Shown here: in pieces, positions 1 through 8,321 of the stretch
Layout: each line of letters opens with the position of its first letter
Position numbering within the stretch: the stretch's first letter is position 1
NCBI GenBank assembly: GCA_018374635.1
Contig: JAHAEW010000039.1
Span: 1 to 30,143 of the forward strand
Length of the DNA stretch: 30,143 nt
Direction: 5' to 3'
DNA from: Clostridiales bacterium
GTDB taxonomy: Bacteria; Bacillota; Clostridia; Oscillospirales; Oscillospiraceae
Notes under the pieces: model-generated
What the model was told of the DNA's origin: nothing
The model's database searches: none
Seen by the model: only the letters and a program-made list of their open reading frames with translations
Made by a program: the position numbers and the translations under genes

Positions 1-1
1 C

Positions 2-673
2 GCGGCCGATGCGGTGCGGGATGTGGTGGAGTATTGCGCCGCGCACTATGGAACGCTGTCCTTTGGCAGCGGCGAAACGCTGAAGCTGATCCAAAGCCGG
101 ATCGCCGGCGGCGGATATGCTGCTGGCGGCGCCAGCCTGTTGGATGAATCGGACTTTACCGCCGCCAATCTGAACCGTGCGGAAAAGGGCAGCGGTGACA
201 GCGAGGTGATGATTCACGAACTGGTCCATCAGTGGTGGGGATTGGGCAATATGTTTGATATTCCCGAGCCGGACAGCCCCTGGTCTGCCGAGGGCCTGAC
301 CGTCTACACCACATACCGCATCGTCAAGGAACTATATGGGGAGGAGTATGCCCGGACCCATTACATAGACCAGTGGCAGCAGGAGGTGGATGACTATTAC
401 CTGAACTTCTATGTGCGCCATCCCGAATACCTGGAGATGCTGCCGGAAGCGGAACGTCTGCGCATTTCCAACAGCTTGTCCGGGATGCGGCGGTACAGCG
501 AGATGCCGCTGAAGCTCCTGAAGGCGGAGCAGCTTGTAGGCGGTGAGGACGCCATGGACCAGATCCTCCACGATCTGTTCAACCGTGAGATTGACCCCAT
601 GTACCCTTATCTCACCTATGATGAATTTTTGAGCGCCTGTGGGCTGACGGAGGAGGATTTGAACCTTGGGTAA
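2..673 (+). CDS. M1-family zinc metallopeptidase, C-terminal part (5' truncated by window edge)
   Basis: The frame is open from the first bases, so the true start lies upstream and only about 223 residues are visible. The zinc signature HELVHQWWG begins at nt 215 (HExxH), followed by WSAEGLTVYTTY, which supplies the third zinc-ligand Glu as in M1 aminopeptidases (usual pattern W.NEG). Spacing from the second His to this Glu is 20 residues rather than the classical 18, a small insertion. A downstream Tyr (MRRYSEMPLKLL) could be the transition-state Tyr. The stop overlaps the next gene, which encodes a membrane protein. In Firmicutes, M1 domains are often fused or coupled to ABC-2-type permeases, so the missing N-terminus may be membrane-embedded (inference). 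The family call is firm; the substrate is unknown. Confidence 0.85.
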   Translation, partial: AADAVRDVVEYCAAHYGTLSFGSGETLKLIQSRIAGGGYAAGGASLLDESDFTAANLNRAEKGSGDSEVMIHELVHQWWGLGNMFDIPEPDSPWSAEGLTVYTTYRIVKELYGEEYARTHYIDQWQQEVDDYYLNFYVRHPEYLEMLPEAERLRISNSLSGMRRYSEMPLKLLKAEQLVGGEDAMDQILHDLFNREIDPMYPYLTYDEFLSACGLTEEDLNLG

Positions 674-1376
674 GCTCTATCGCTATGAGTGCAGGCGGCT
701 GCTGTGGAATCAGTTCTTTGTGGGGCTGATCGCCGTGCTGCTTTGTTACGGCGCCCTGGTACTGCGGGATGCGACCATTCTGGGGGTGTCCCACACAGCG
801 CCGTTTTCCCCCTGGAGCTTTGGGGATTATCTCTCCCGGATGCTGCCGCTTCTGTGGATCGGGGCGCTGTTTTTTCTGACCTTCTTTACCTCCCACAAGG
901 CCCGGCGGGCGGCGGCGCTCACAGAGGCCGCGCCCATGCGGCCTGCCCGCTATACCCTGGCCCGGTGCGCCGCCGCGTTCACGGGGACGGTCATGCTGGC
1001 GCTGCTCTGTATCGTGGAAGCGGCTGTGTTTTATGGGCGGATGTTCGGCTGGTACGACTGGGGGAGCCTGGTCTTTCCCGCGCTGGTGACCCTCCTGCCT
1101 CCTCTGGTGTTCGCCCTGGGCAGCGGATGGGTGCTTGGGCAACTGCGGCCCTGGCTGCCATATGTCTGGATGGCAGCCCCCGTTCTTCTGGCAGTCCTGC
1201 CCTTGCCGGAGGTTCTGGGACTGTGGAATGGGAGCTTCTTCACAGCCTATCCGCTCACGCTGGAGACGCTTGACCCGGCATTTACGCTGCCGGAGGCCAT
1301 GGTCGTGACTCAGGTGCTCCTGCTGGCAGCTGGCGCAGCGCTGTTAGCATTGGGAAGTAAGCGGCGCTGCCGTTAA
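666..1376 (+). CDS. Polytopic membrane protein, ABC-2-permease-like partner of the M1 peptidase
   Basis: 236 residues from a TTG start preceded by AGGAGG at 651-656 (9-nt spacing); the start lies inside the end of the peptidase gene (8-nt overlap), implying translational coupling. About six hydrophobic segments are visible, roughly at residues 18-34, 58-76, 98-120, 134-158, 164-182 and 214-232, with short basic loops (SHKARRA). There is no nucleotide-binding motif. The size and topology suit an ABC-2-type permease half or an accessory subunit; no ATPase gene is visible in the window, so one would have to lie upstream. The export or transport role is inferred from context only. Confidence 0.7.
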   Translation: MGKLYRYECRRLLWNQFFVGLIAVLLCYGALVLRDATILGVSHTAPFSPWSFGDYLSRMLPLLWIGALFFLTFFTSHKARRAAALTEAAPMRPARYTLARCAAAFTGTVMLALLCIVEAAVFYGRMFGWYDWGSLVFPALVTLLPPLVFALGSGWVLGQLRPWLPYVWMAAPVLLAVLPLPEVLGLWNGSFFTAYPLTLETLDPAFTLPEAMVVTQVLLLAAGAALLALGSKRRCR

Positions 1377-1526
1377 AACGGGGTATTCGGTTCTCCGGCC
1401 TGAGTCCGACGATATAAAATATCCCGGCAGGTATCCAACCAGCAGGCGCCCTGCGACTGGGGGCGCATTTCATCAAAAGGCGGCGGCGGAGTGGTGGGAG
1501 CACCGGATTACGGACGGCAAATAAAG

Positions 1527-1563
1527 GGATCGGCTGTACTATTTAGTACGGCCGATCCTTTTT
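1527..1563 (+). terminator. Rho-independent terminator
   Basis: A 13-bp stem (GGATCGGCTGTAC with GTACGGCCGATCC, one G-U pair) around the 6-nt loop TATTTA is followed by TTTTT. It lies 150 bp after the membrane-protein gene and immediately after a short remnant reading frame; it should end transcription from the left before the MoxR operon. Confidence 0.85.
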
Positions 1564-1727
1564 ATCGGACACAGAGAGACGCCGTCCCCAGACGGGCTGC
1601 GATCATCTGCGCAGACCGATATAGGTGGAGGGCGGTGATTTCAGGATCGTCTGTGTGTGGCATCCGGCAGGCAACGCCACAAATCGGGCTGAGGGGCAAA
1701 TCTCTCTTCCAAAGAAAGCGAATGATA

Positions 1728-1736
1728 TGATATAAT
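1728..1736 (+). promoter_or_regulatory. Extended -10 promoter for the six-gene MoxR operon
   Basis: TGATATAAT combines a perfect TATAAT (1731-1736) with the TGn extension. No good -35 box lies 16-18 bp upstream (TCCAAA at 17 bp), as is usual for extended -10 promoters. It is the only promoter-like site I see between the terminator at 1527-1563 and the MoxR gene, giving a leader of about 235 nt. Confidence 0.5.
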
Positions 1737-1786
1737 AAAATAGTAAAGTTGCCCTATTTTAAAGCCTGTAATCAGAGGCTGTATTG

Positions 1787-1900
1787 ATGAGAGAAAAATT
1801 CACCATCTACGGCCGCCGCTGTTCCACCGTGGGTGGTTCCTGCAAAGAGGTGGAGCGGGAATTGATCTGCGGGCATGGATGGGAAGATGGGACGAAATGA
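1787..1900 (+). CDS. Micro-ORF (37 aa) in the MoxR operon leader
   Basis: ATG at 1787 with AGAGG eight bases upstream; the frame encodes 37 residues starting MREKFTIYGRR and ending GWEDGTK. Its stop overlaps the ATG of a second micro-ORF (ATGA at 1897-1900), the same junction type used in the operon downstream. I recognise no family. It could be a leader peptide, a small protein, or debris of an older gene; coding is unproven. Confidence 0.25.
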   Translation: MREKFTIYGRRCSTVGGSCKEVERELICGHGWEDGTK

Positions 1901-1959
1901 CAGAGATCCTGCCGAATACCAGCGGCTTCGGCTATGACGGTACGCTAGAGCGGCTTTGA
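1897..1959 (+). CDS. Micro-ORF (20 aa) overlapping the previous one
   Basis: ATG shared with the stop of the 37-aa frame (ATGA), ending in SGFGYDGTLERL-stop 18 bases before the MoxR start. The frame is also open for some distance upstream, so this could equally be the 3' tail of a frameshifted gene. No family recognised. Confidence 0.15.
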   Translation: MTEILPNTSGFGYDGTLERL

Positions 1960-1977
1960 GGAGAGGGAGAAGATTAC

Positions 1978-3111
1978 ATGGAACAGACGATTTTACGCCA
2001 GACAGCGGAGCAGCGGTACGCCGATGAATTGGCTTCTCTGGCCCGCTGGGATCGGAACAACCCCAAACCGGAGAACTGGCAGCTCTCCCCCCGGGCAGTG
2101 CGCCTCTTTATCCTGGGCACACCGAAGGGACAGCCCCTGGAACTGGACGGGGAGCCGGTGACCATCCGCAGGAAGTACTACGGCAATGACGCCCTGGTGG
2201 AGCGGTGTATCATCACCCTGGCAGGCAACCGTGGGCTGATGCTGGTGGGAGAGCCGGGCACCGCCAAGACCATGCTCTCCGAGCTTTTAAGCGCCGCCAT
2301 CAGCGGGTGCAGCACCAACACCGTCCAGGGCGCCGCCGGCACCACCGAGGACATGATCAAATATTCCTGGAACTACGCCCTGCTGCTGGCCAAAGGGCCA
2401 AGCCGGGAGGCGCTGGTGCCTTCGCCCCTGTATGTGGGGATGGAGAAGGGCATCCTCACCCGGTTCGAGGAGATCACACGCACCCCCGCCGAGGTGCAGG
2501 ACTGCCTCATCAGTGTGCTCAGCGACAAGGTGATGAACATCCCCGAGCTTGGGGACCGGGGGCTTCTCTTTGCCCGCCCCGGCTTCAATGTCATCGGTAC
2601 GGCCAACACCCGGGATAAGGGGGTCAACGAGATGTCCAGTGCCCTCAAGCGCCGTTTCAGCTTTGAGACGGTGCAGCCCGTGGGGGATGTGGCCCTGGAA
2701 AAGCAAATCATCCTGGATGAGGTGGAGGCCATGGCCCGGGGTGCGGGGATCTCCGCGCCTTTGGACGAGGATGCCGCCACCCTGCTGGCTACCGCCTACC
2801 ATGAGCTGCGCCAGGGCATCTCCGCCGAGGGGACGCGGCTGAAAAAGCCCGCTGCCGTTATGAGCACCGCCGAGGCCGTCTCCGTCTATTACCAGACCCT
2901 CATGAGCGCCTGGTACTACGGTGGGCCGGAGCAGGCCCGGCATCTGGATGAACGTGCCCTGGCGGAGAACCTGGTGGGCGCGGTGGCCAAGGAATCCCGG
3001 GAGGAGCTGGCGGCCGTCCGGGAGTATTTCTCCACCATTGTGCAGAAAAAGGCAGAGGGGGAGGGCGGAGCATGGAAACGGTTTTACGAGGCGGGAAAAC
3101 GGCTGAGGTGA
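1978..3111 (+). CDS. MoxR-type AAA+ ATPase (E. coli YehL-like)
   Basis: 377 residues, ATG preceded by GGAGAGGGAGAAG. AAA+ motifs are clear: Walker A GEPGTAKT at 91-98, Walker B-like segment ILTRFEEITR at 159-168 (Glu-Glu where Asp-Glu is usual), sensor 1 NVIGTANTRDKG at 204-215 and arginine finger region SALKRRFSFE at 221-230. The C-terminal part is helical lid. Length is close to E. coli YehL (about 380). MoxR ATPases act as chaperone-like remodelers with VWA-domain partners; the partner here is two genes downstream. First gene of the operon; its 3' end overlaps the next gene by 40 nt. Family assignment is firm, substrate unknown. Confidence 0.93.
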   Translation: MEQTILRQTAEQRYADELASLARWDRNNPKPENWQLSPRAVRLFILGTPKGQPLELDGEPVTIRRKYYGNDALVERCIITLAGNRGLMLVGEPGTAKTMLSELLSAAISGCSTNTVQGAAGTTEDMIKYSWNYALLLAKGPSREALVPSPLYVGMEKGILTRFEEITRTPAEVQDCLISVLSDKVMNIPELGDRGLLFARPGFNVIGTANTRDKGVNEMSSALKRRFSFETVQPVGDVALEKQIILDEVEAMARGAGISAPLDEDAATLLATAYHELRQGISAEGTRLKKPAAVMSTAEAVSVYYQTLMSAWYYGGPEQARHLDERALAENLVGAVAKESREELAAVREYFSTIVQKKAEGEGGAWKRFYEAGKRLR

Positions 3112-5516
3112 TCCCCTTTGACTACGGCGCGCCGGTGCTCTACTACCCGGTGCGCCACCATTCTCCTGCCTGCGCCTGGCACTTGGAGCGAGCCATGGAG
3201 CGGTACCGGCCGGAACTGGTGCTGGTGGAGGGGCCGGAGAACGCCAACGAACTCATCTCCATCCTGGCAAGCCCGGAGACCAAGGCGCCGGTGGCGCTGT
3301 ACTACGCCTACCGGGATGACGCGGGCCTTCTGCGGGCTGCGGAACCTCCGGCGAGTGAACTGCCGCCGGAGAACCACGCCTGCTACTATCCCTTCCTGGA
3401 TCAGTCGCCGGAGCTGGCCGCGCTGCGGCTGGCGGGGCGTCTGGGCATTCCGGCCCGGTTTATGGATCTCCCCTACGGCGAGATCCTGGCGGCCACCCGG
3501 TCCGGAGCCGGGCTGCGGAAGGAGGAAGCCGCGGTCAGCTATGCCAGCGATAGTTTTCTCGCTCCGGAGCTGCTGTGGAAAAAGGTGTGCGAGAAAACGG
3601 GGACCCGGGACTTCGAGGAGTTCTGGGAGCGCTGGTACGAGAGCCGGGGAATTTCCCTGTCTACGGAGGAATTTGTCCGGCAGGTGAACGCCTGGTGCCT
3701 GCTGGCCCGGGAGAACACCCCCCGCTGGGAAATGGAGGCAGATGGGTGCCTGGCCCGGGAGTCCCATATGGCCCGGCGCATCCGGGAGGCCGGGCAGTCT
3801 TATGGAAAGATCCTGGTGGTGGCCGGCGGCTTCCACCTGTGGGGCCTTCTCCATCCGGAGGGGGAGCCGGAAGAACGCCCTCAAATCCCCAAGGACAGCC
3901 AGACTGTCTATCCCGTGCGCTATTCCGAACCGGCGGCGGACGCCCTATCCGGCTATGCCAGCGGCATGCCCGCGCCCGCTTTCTATCGAAAACTCTGGCA
4001 GCGGCTCCATGAGGAGGGGACGGACGCGGCAGAGGCCTGGGACAGTGTGGTGCTGGATACCATGGTGCGCTGTGGCCGCCGGCTGCGGGCAAAGGGGGAG
4101 ACCATCTCCGCTTATGATGAGCGGTGCGCCCTGCAGCAGGCCCGCGGCCTGGCCGCTCTGCGAAGCAAGGAGGCTCCCGGACTCTATGAGCTGCAGGACG
4201 GTGTTTTGAGCGCTTTTGTGAAGGGGGAGGCAAGCCTTGCCGGATGTGAACCGCTGCGCCTCCTCCGGGAAATCAATACGGGAAACCGGGTGGGCGAACT
4301 GTGCCGCGGCGACCTGGTGCCGCCCCTGGTGCAGGACTTCGCCCGGCAGTGCAGAAAATACCGTCTCCGGCAGGATTCCGCCGACCGGCAGGAAGTGACC
4401 CTTGAGATCTTCTCCAAAGCCCGCCACCGGGCGGAGAGCCGCTTTCTCCACCAGAGCGTGTTTTTGAACTGCGGCTATGCAAAGCGGGACAAGGGGCCGG
4501 ACCTGCTGCGGGGCACCGGGCGCAACCTCATCCGGGAGCGCTGGGCCTGCCAGTGGTCCGCTGGGGTGGAGACCGCTCTGGTGGAGCACGCTGTCTGGGG
4601 CTCCACCATGGCGGAGGCAAGCGCCCAGCTGCTGCGCCGTCGCATGGCGAAGGCTGCTCGGGCGGTGGATGGGGCAAGACTCCTGGTGCAAGGCTTTCTC
4701 ATGGGCCTGGGAGACATGGCGGACGCCATGGCCCACCGGCTGGAGGAGCTGCTGCTGACCGACGGGGAATTCTCCTCCCTCTGCGGGGCCTGCGCCGCCA
4801 TCAGCGCTTTGGATGGGTGGCAGGAGCAGTACGGCGAGCGGGGCGGCTATAACTATCCCGCCCTGCTGCGGCAGTGCTTTGCCCGGATCTTGCAGATGCT
4901 GCCCTCCATGTCCACGGTGGATGACCGGGGGGTGGAGACCATTCAGGAGAGCTGTCAGCTGCTCTATGAGATCACAGCCTGTCCAACGTTTGCCGACCTG
5001 CGGGCGGTGTTCCTTGGAACGCTGGAGGAGCTGATTGCCCAGGACCCCATCCACCCAGCCCTCCACGGCGCGGCCCTGGGCCTTCTCTACGGCGGCGCGC
5101 CGGAAAAGAAAGCTCTGGCGGTGCAAACGGCCGCCGGGTATCTCCGGGGCACTCATGACCAAAAACGGCGGGCCGCAGCCTTCCTCCAGGGCCTCTTCCG
5201 CACCGCCCGGGACCTGCTGTTGGTGGACGGTGTTCAGCTGGCGGCCATCGACGCGCTGCTGTGTGAACTGGAGGACGAGGAGTTTGTCACCCTGCTGCCC
5301 CAGCTGCGCCTTGCCTTCAGCTACTTCACGCCCACTGAAACTGACCGCCTGGGACGCCAAGCGGCGGCCCTCCACGGGGAGGAGCGGCTGAAGGCCGGGG
5401 ACATCGCGGTTTCCCCGGCAGACTATACCTGCTGGGAGGCCATTGACACCTGGGCGGCGCAGCGGCTGGAGCAGTGGGAACCGAATCGGGATGAGAAAGG
5501 AGATGACCAGGCATGA
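3072..5516 (+). CDS. DUF5682-like protein (E. coli YehM-like), putative enzyme of the MoxR/VWA operon
   Basis: 814 residues. The chosen ATG has a strong Shine-Dalgarno (GAGGGGGAGGG) but overlaps the MoxR gene by 40 nt; an alternative GTG at 3108 would give a 4-nt GTGA overlap. The N-terminal 260 residues carry the conserved pattern VRHHSP (27-32), LVEGPE (51-56), RESHMARRI (about 228-236) and VVAGGFHLWGL (about 249-259). This His/Glu/Arg pattern recalls the TraB/TIKI/EreA/ChaN-like superfamily, which would suggest a hydrolase or esterase activity (inference). The remaining 550 residues are Leu/Ala-rich and helical. Neighbour order (AAA, this, VWA, SWIM) matches the E. coli yeh cluster. Activity unknown. 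Confidence 0.8.
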   Translation: METVLRGGKTAEVIPFDYGAPVLYYPVRHHSPACAWHLERAMERYRPELVLVEGPENANELISILASPETKAPVALYYAYRDDAGLLRAAEPPASELPPENHACYYPFLDQSPELAALRLAGRLGIPARFMDLPYGEILAATRSGAGLRKEEAAVSYASDSFLAPELLWKKVCEKTGTRDFEEFWERWYESRGISLSTEEFVRQVNAWCLLARENTPRWEMEADGCLARESHMARRIREAGQSYGKILVVAGGFHLWGLLHPEGEPEERPQIPKDSQTVYPVRYSEPAADALSGYASGMPAPAFYRKLWQRLHEEGTDAAEAWDSVVLDTMVRCGRRLRAKGETISAYDERCALQQARGLAALRSKEAPGLYELQDGVLSAFVKGEASLAGCEPLRLLREINTGNRVGELCRGDLVPPLVQDFARQCRKYRLRQDSADRQEVTLEIFSKARHRAESRFLHQSVFLNCGYAKRDKGPDLLRGTGRNLIRERWACQWSAGVETALVEHAVWGSTMAEASAQLLRRRMAKAARAVDGARLLVQGFLMGLGDMADAMAHRLEELLLTDGEFSSLCGACAAISALDGWQEQYGERGGYNYPALLRQCFARILQMLPSMSTVDDRGVETIQESCQLLYEITACPTFADLRAVFLGTLEELIAQDPIHPALHGAALGLLYGGAPEKKALAVQTAAGYLRGTHDQKRRAAAFLQGLFRTARDLLLVDGVQLAAIDALLCELEDEEFVTLLPQLRLAFSYFTPTETDRLGRQAAALHGEERLKAGDIAVSPADYTCWEAIDTWAAQRLEQWEPNRDEKGDDQA

Positions 5517-6631
5517 TCACCCATGGCGCGGCGCTCAACCGCTGGCGGCTGGTGCTGGGCAGGAGCGCGGAGCCTTCTATCTCCCTTACAGATGGGCGGC
5601 TGGCCCGGATGGATGACGCCCTGGACTTCCTATACAGCCGGGAGGCGGGGCCGGATGTGCGCCGGGACCGGGACGGCGGGCAGGGAGAGAGCCAGCCGGT
5701 GGTGGTCCGCTGGCTCAACGAGGTGCGGGAGCTGTTTCCCCGGGAGACGGCCGAGATCCTCCAGCGCCACGCCCTGGACCGCTATCAGCTCACCGCCTTG
5801 CTCACGGACCGGGAGGCGCTGGAGCGGATGGAGCCGGATGAGGCATTGCTGGAGACCATTCTAAGTCTCAAGGGGATGATGAAAGGACCGGTGCTGGACG
5901 CCGCCCGGCGGATCGTAGAGCGGGTGGCGGCCCAGCTGACAGCCAAAATGCAGCATGAAATCCGCCGCTCCGCGCTGGGCAAGCTGGACCGCGCCAGCCG
6001 CAGTGCAGTGCCCTCCCTGCGAAATTTGGATGTGAAGCGCACCATCCGCAAGAACCTGGCCCACTATGACCGTGAGAATCAGCGCCTGGTTCTGGAACAG
6101 ATTTATTTCAGCGGCCGGGTCCAGCGCCACAACCCCTGGCATGTGATCATCGCGGTGGACGAGAGCGGCTCCATGCTGCCCAGTATCATCCACTCCGCAG
6201 TGATGGCGGGCATTTTCGCAAAGCTTCCCATGCTCACCACCCATCTGGTGATCTTCGATACCGCTGTGGTGGAGCTTACCGGTTGGATGGATGATCCGGT
6301 GGAGACCCTGATGAGCGTGCAGCTGGGCGGCGGCACCGACATAGCCAAAGCCATGGCATACTGCCAGGGCCTTATTACCGAGCCCCGGCGAACCATGGTG
6401 GTGCTGGTGAGCGACCTGTGTGAGGGCGGCTCCCGGCAGGCCCTGTGCCACACCTGCCACGACATCGTGGAGAGCGGCGCGCGGCTCATTGCCCTCACTG
6501 CGCTCAATGAGCAGGCATCCCCGGACTATGACCGGGCCACTGCCCAGACCCTGGCGGATCTGGGCGCCCATGTGGGAGCCATGACGCCGGAACACCTGGC
6601 GGATTTCATGGCGGGCATCATGAGAACATGA
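5513..6631 (+). CDS. VWA (CoxE-like) domain protein (E. coli YehP-like)
   Basis: 372 residues; start codon overlaps the stop of the previous gene (ATGA at 5513-5516). The C-terminal half is a von Willebrand factor A domain with a complete MIDAS: D216-x-S218-x-S220 in VDESGSM, T275 in GGGTDI and D301 in LVSDLCEGG. The N-terminal half is helical, with a basic linker (VKRTIRKNLAHYD, 174-186) typical of CoxE-like partners of MoxR ATPases. By analogy with RavA-ViaA or CbbQ-CbbO pairs, this protein probably docks substrate onto the AAA+ ring through its metal site (inference). Length is near that of E. coli YehP (about 380). Confidence 0.92.
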   Translation: MITHGAALNRWRLVLGRSAEPSISLTDGRLARMDDALDFLYSREAGPDVRRDRDGGQGESQPVVVRWLNEVRELFPRETAEILQRHALDRYQLTALLTDREALERMEPDEALLETILSLKGMMKGPVLDAARRIVERVAAQLTAKMQHEIRRSALGKLDRASRSAVPSLRNLDVKRTIRKNLAHYDRENQRLVLEQIYFSGRVQRHNPWHVIIAVDESGSMLPSIIHSAVMAGIFAKLPMLTTHLVIFDTAVVELTGWMDDPVETLMSVQLGGGTDIAKAMAYCQGLITEPRRTMVVLVSDLCEGGSRQALCHTCHDIVESGARLIALTALNEQASPDYDRATAQTLADLGAHVGAMTPEHLADFMAGIMRT

Positions 6632-6647
6632 GAGGAGGCGACGGGAC

Positions 6648-8321
6648 ATGGAGATCCCCCATACCCTGTCCGCCGCCCTGCTGTCGGCGGACGAGGAATA
6701 TCTCATCGCGCTCTGCAACAAAGGTACGGTGAACCGGGCGAAAAAGGACCTGTCCGCCGCCCAGCCGGAGGTAAAACAAATAGAGGGTGACGCCGTTACC
6801 CTGTCTGTGGGAGGTGCGGTATGCACCATCACCGCGCCCCTGGGGAGCAGCGCCTGTACCTGCCCCAGCAGCACCATGTGCCGCCACCGGATGAGCGCCA
6901 TTTTGTGGCTGAAGGAACAGGCGGCTCGGAAGAACGCCCCGCCCGGGGAGGCGGCCGTCCCCTCGGATGGCGAGCCGCCGGACGGGGTGGCGGAGGAACT
7001 AACCGCCCTGCTCTCAGCCTATCCCACCCAGGTGCTGACCCGGCAGTTGGGAGAGCGGCGGGTATCCGCCCTGGTGCAGCGGGAGAGTTCTGGTGAGAGG
7101 GCGGCCATCCGGGAGGGCAGCGCCGTGACAGTGGAGCTGCCCTGGATTCCCGCCACCGTGCGGTTCATCTGCCCTCTGGAGCACAGCAGCTGCACCTGCC
7201 ACAGCCGGAGCTTCTGCACCCACAAGGCGGAGGCCCTGCTCACCTGGCAGCTGCGCCAAAGGATCGCAACGGAGGAGAGCCTGCTGGCCGCTGTCCGCAG
7301 TGATACCGGCAGCGTGTTGGAGCGCCGGGAGATCTGCGTTGCCGTGGGGGCGACCCTGGCGGACTGGATGTGCGCGGGGCTTACCCGTCTGCCCGCCTCC
7401 AGCCTGGAAACGGCGGAACGGCTGGCGGGCCTGTGTCACACCAGCGCCCTTCCGTCCCTGGAACGAGCGATGCGCCGGCTCCATGGAGAACTGCAGGGCT
7501 ACTTTGCCCGCTCCGCCGCCTTTCGCGCCGAAGCGCTGCTGCGGCGGATGTCCGCCGTCTGGCGGCTGGCCTCCGCCTTGCGGACGGCCCCGGAACCGGA
7601 GGCGCTGCAGCTGGCGGGCGCCTTCCGGGAAGAGTACCAGGGGGTTGGCGACCTGCGTCTCTATCTCCTGGGACTTCGGGAAGTGGACCTTGCCGGGGGC
7701 TATGCCGGGACAGTATACTATTTTTGGGAGACACAGAAGCACCGATACTACGCCTATCGGGATCTGCGCCCCCAATTTTACGAGGGCAGACGCCGGCCAG
7801 TTCCCATAGAGGCCATTCTCTGGGAACTGCCCGGGACACTGCGCCAGGCGTGGAACTGCCGCATCGACCTCACCGGCGCCCGGGTCAGTGGAGAGGGCAG
7901 CCTCTCCGCCACCACCCAATGCCGGGGGACGCTGCTGCAAAAGACTCCGCCGGGATTGGTGCTTCCTCTGGCGGCGGTGGAGGAGGATTTCTCCGCCCTG
8001 CTGCCCCGCAGCCGCCCCGGTCTGGGGGAACTGGACCGGCTGGCGATCCTGCGGCCCCACCGGGGGGAACTGCAGGAATATGACCGAGTGGAGCAGCGAT
8101 TCACCCTGCGGCTGCTGGACGGCGCGGGCCGGGATATCTGGCTCACTGTCCGCTACCGGGAGGGAGAGAGGGCGGTGGTGGAAGCCCTGGAGCGGCTGGC
8201 TGGCCGGTGGGAGCAGGAGCCTGATTTGCGGCCTGTGTTCTTTGGGGAGCTCTACCGAGCAGACGGCCGGCTGTGTCTCTATCCTATCGAATGCTTCACA
8301 AATTGGGAGGGGACGCCATGA
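6648..8321 (+). CDS. Double SWIM zinc-finger protein (E. coli YehQ-like)
   Basis: 557 residues, ATG preceded by GAGAGGAGGCGA; a 16-bp gap from the VWA gene, the only non-overlapping junction of the operon. Two SWIM motifs (CxCxnCxH) are visible: C70-x-C72-x5-C78-x-H80 and C182-x-C184-x5-C190-x-H192. Each is followed by a similar helix (RMSAILWL; KAEALLTW) and preceded by a similar beta segment, suggesting an internal duplication. SWIM fingers bind DNA or protein in known cases. The C-terminal 350 residues are unassigned and end in a beta-rich region. Its place in the operon suggests an adaptor or substrate-recognition role (inference). Confidence 0.88.
   Translation: MEIPHTLSAALLSADEEYLIALCNKGTVNRAKKDLSAAQPEVKQIEGDAVTLSVGGAVCTITAPLGSSACTCPSSTMCRHRMSAILWLKEQAARKNAPPGEAAVPSDGEPPDGVAEELTALLSAYPTQVLTRQLGERRVSALVQRESSGERAAIREGSAVTVELPWIPATVRFICPLEHSSCTCHSRSFCTHKAEALLTWQLRQRIATEESLLAAVRSDTGSVLERREICVAVGATLADWMCAGLTRLPASSLETAERLAGLCHTSALPSLERAMRRLHGELQGYFARSAAFRAEALLRRMSAVWRLASALRTAPEPEALQLAGAFREEYQGVGDLRLYLLGLREVDLAGGYAGTVYYFWETQKHRYYAYRDLRPQFYEGRRRPVPIEAILWELPGTLRQAWNCRIDLTGARVSGEGSLSATTQCRGTLLQKTPPGLVLPLAAVEEDFSALLPRSRPGLGELDRLAILRPHRGELQEYDRVEQRFTLRLLDGAGRDIWLTVRYREGERAVVEALERLAGRWEQEPDLRPVFFGELYRADGRLCLYPIECFTNWEGTP

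Larger units (their letters stand above)
1377..1977. other. 600-bp gap with terminator, promoter and gene remnants
   Basis: No confident gene of normal size. A short in-frame tail ending EWWEHRITDGK-stop (stop at about 1521) sits four bases before the terminator stem and looks like the 3' end of a decayed or truncated gene; I do not recognise it. A 79-codon GTG frame over 1491-1730 runs through the terminator and is judged spurious. The second half holds an extended -10 promoter and two overlapping micro-ORFs leading into the MoxR gene, listed separately. Confidence 0.5.

Noticed and set aside
1491..1730. 79-codon GTG frame upstream of the MoxR operon
   Set aside because: Reads straight through a strong terminator hairpin and has no family resemblance.
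3945..5375. 476-codon open frame on the minus strand
   Set aside because: Lies wholly opposite the DUF5682 gene; antisense frames stay open in GC-rich codon patterns, it has no ribosome site and its sequence is low in complexity.
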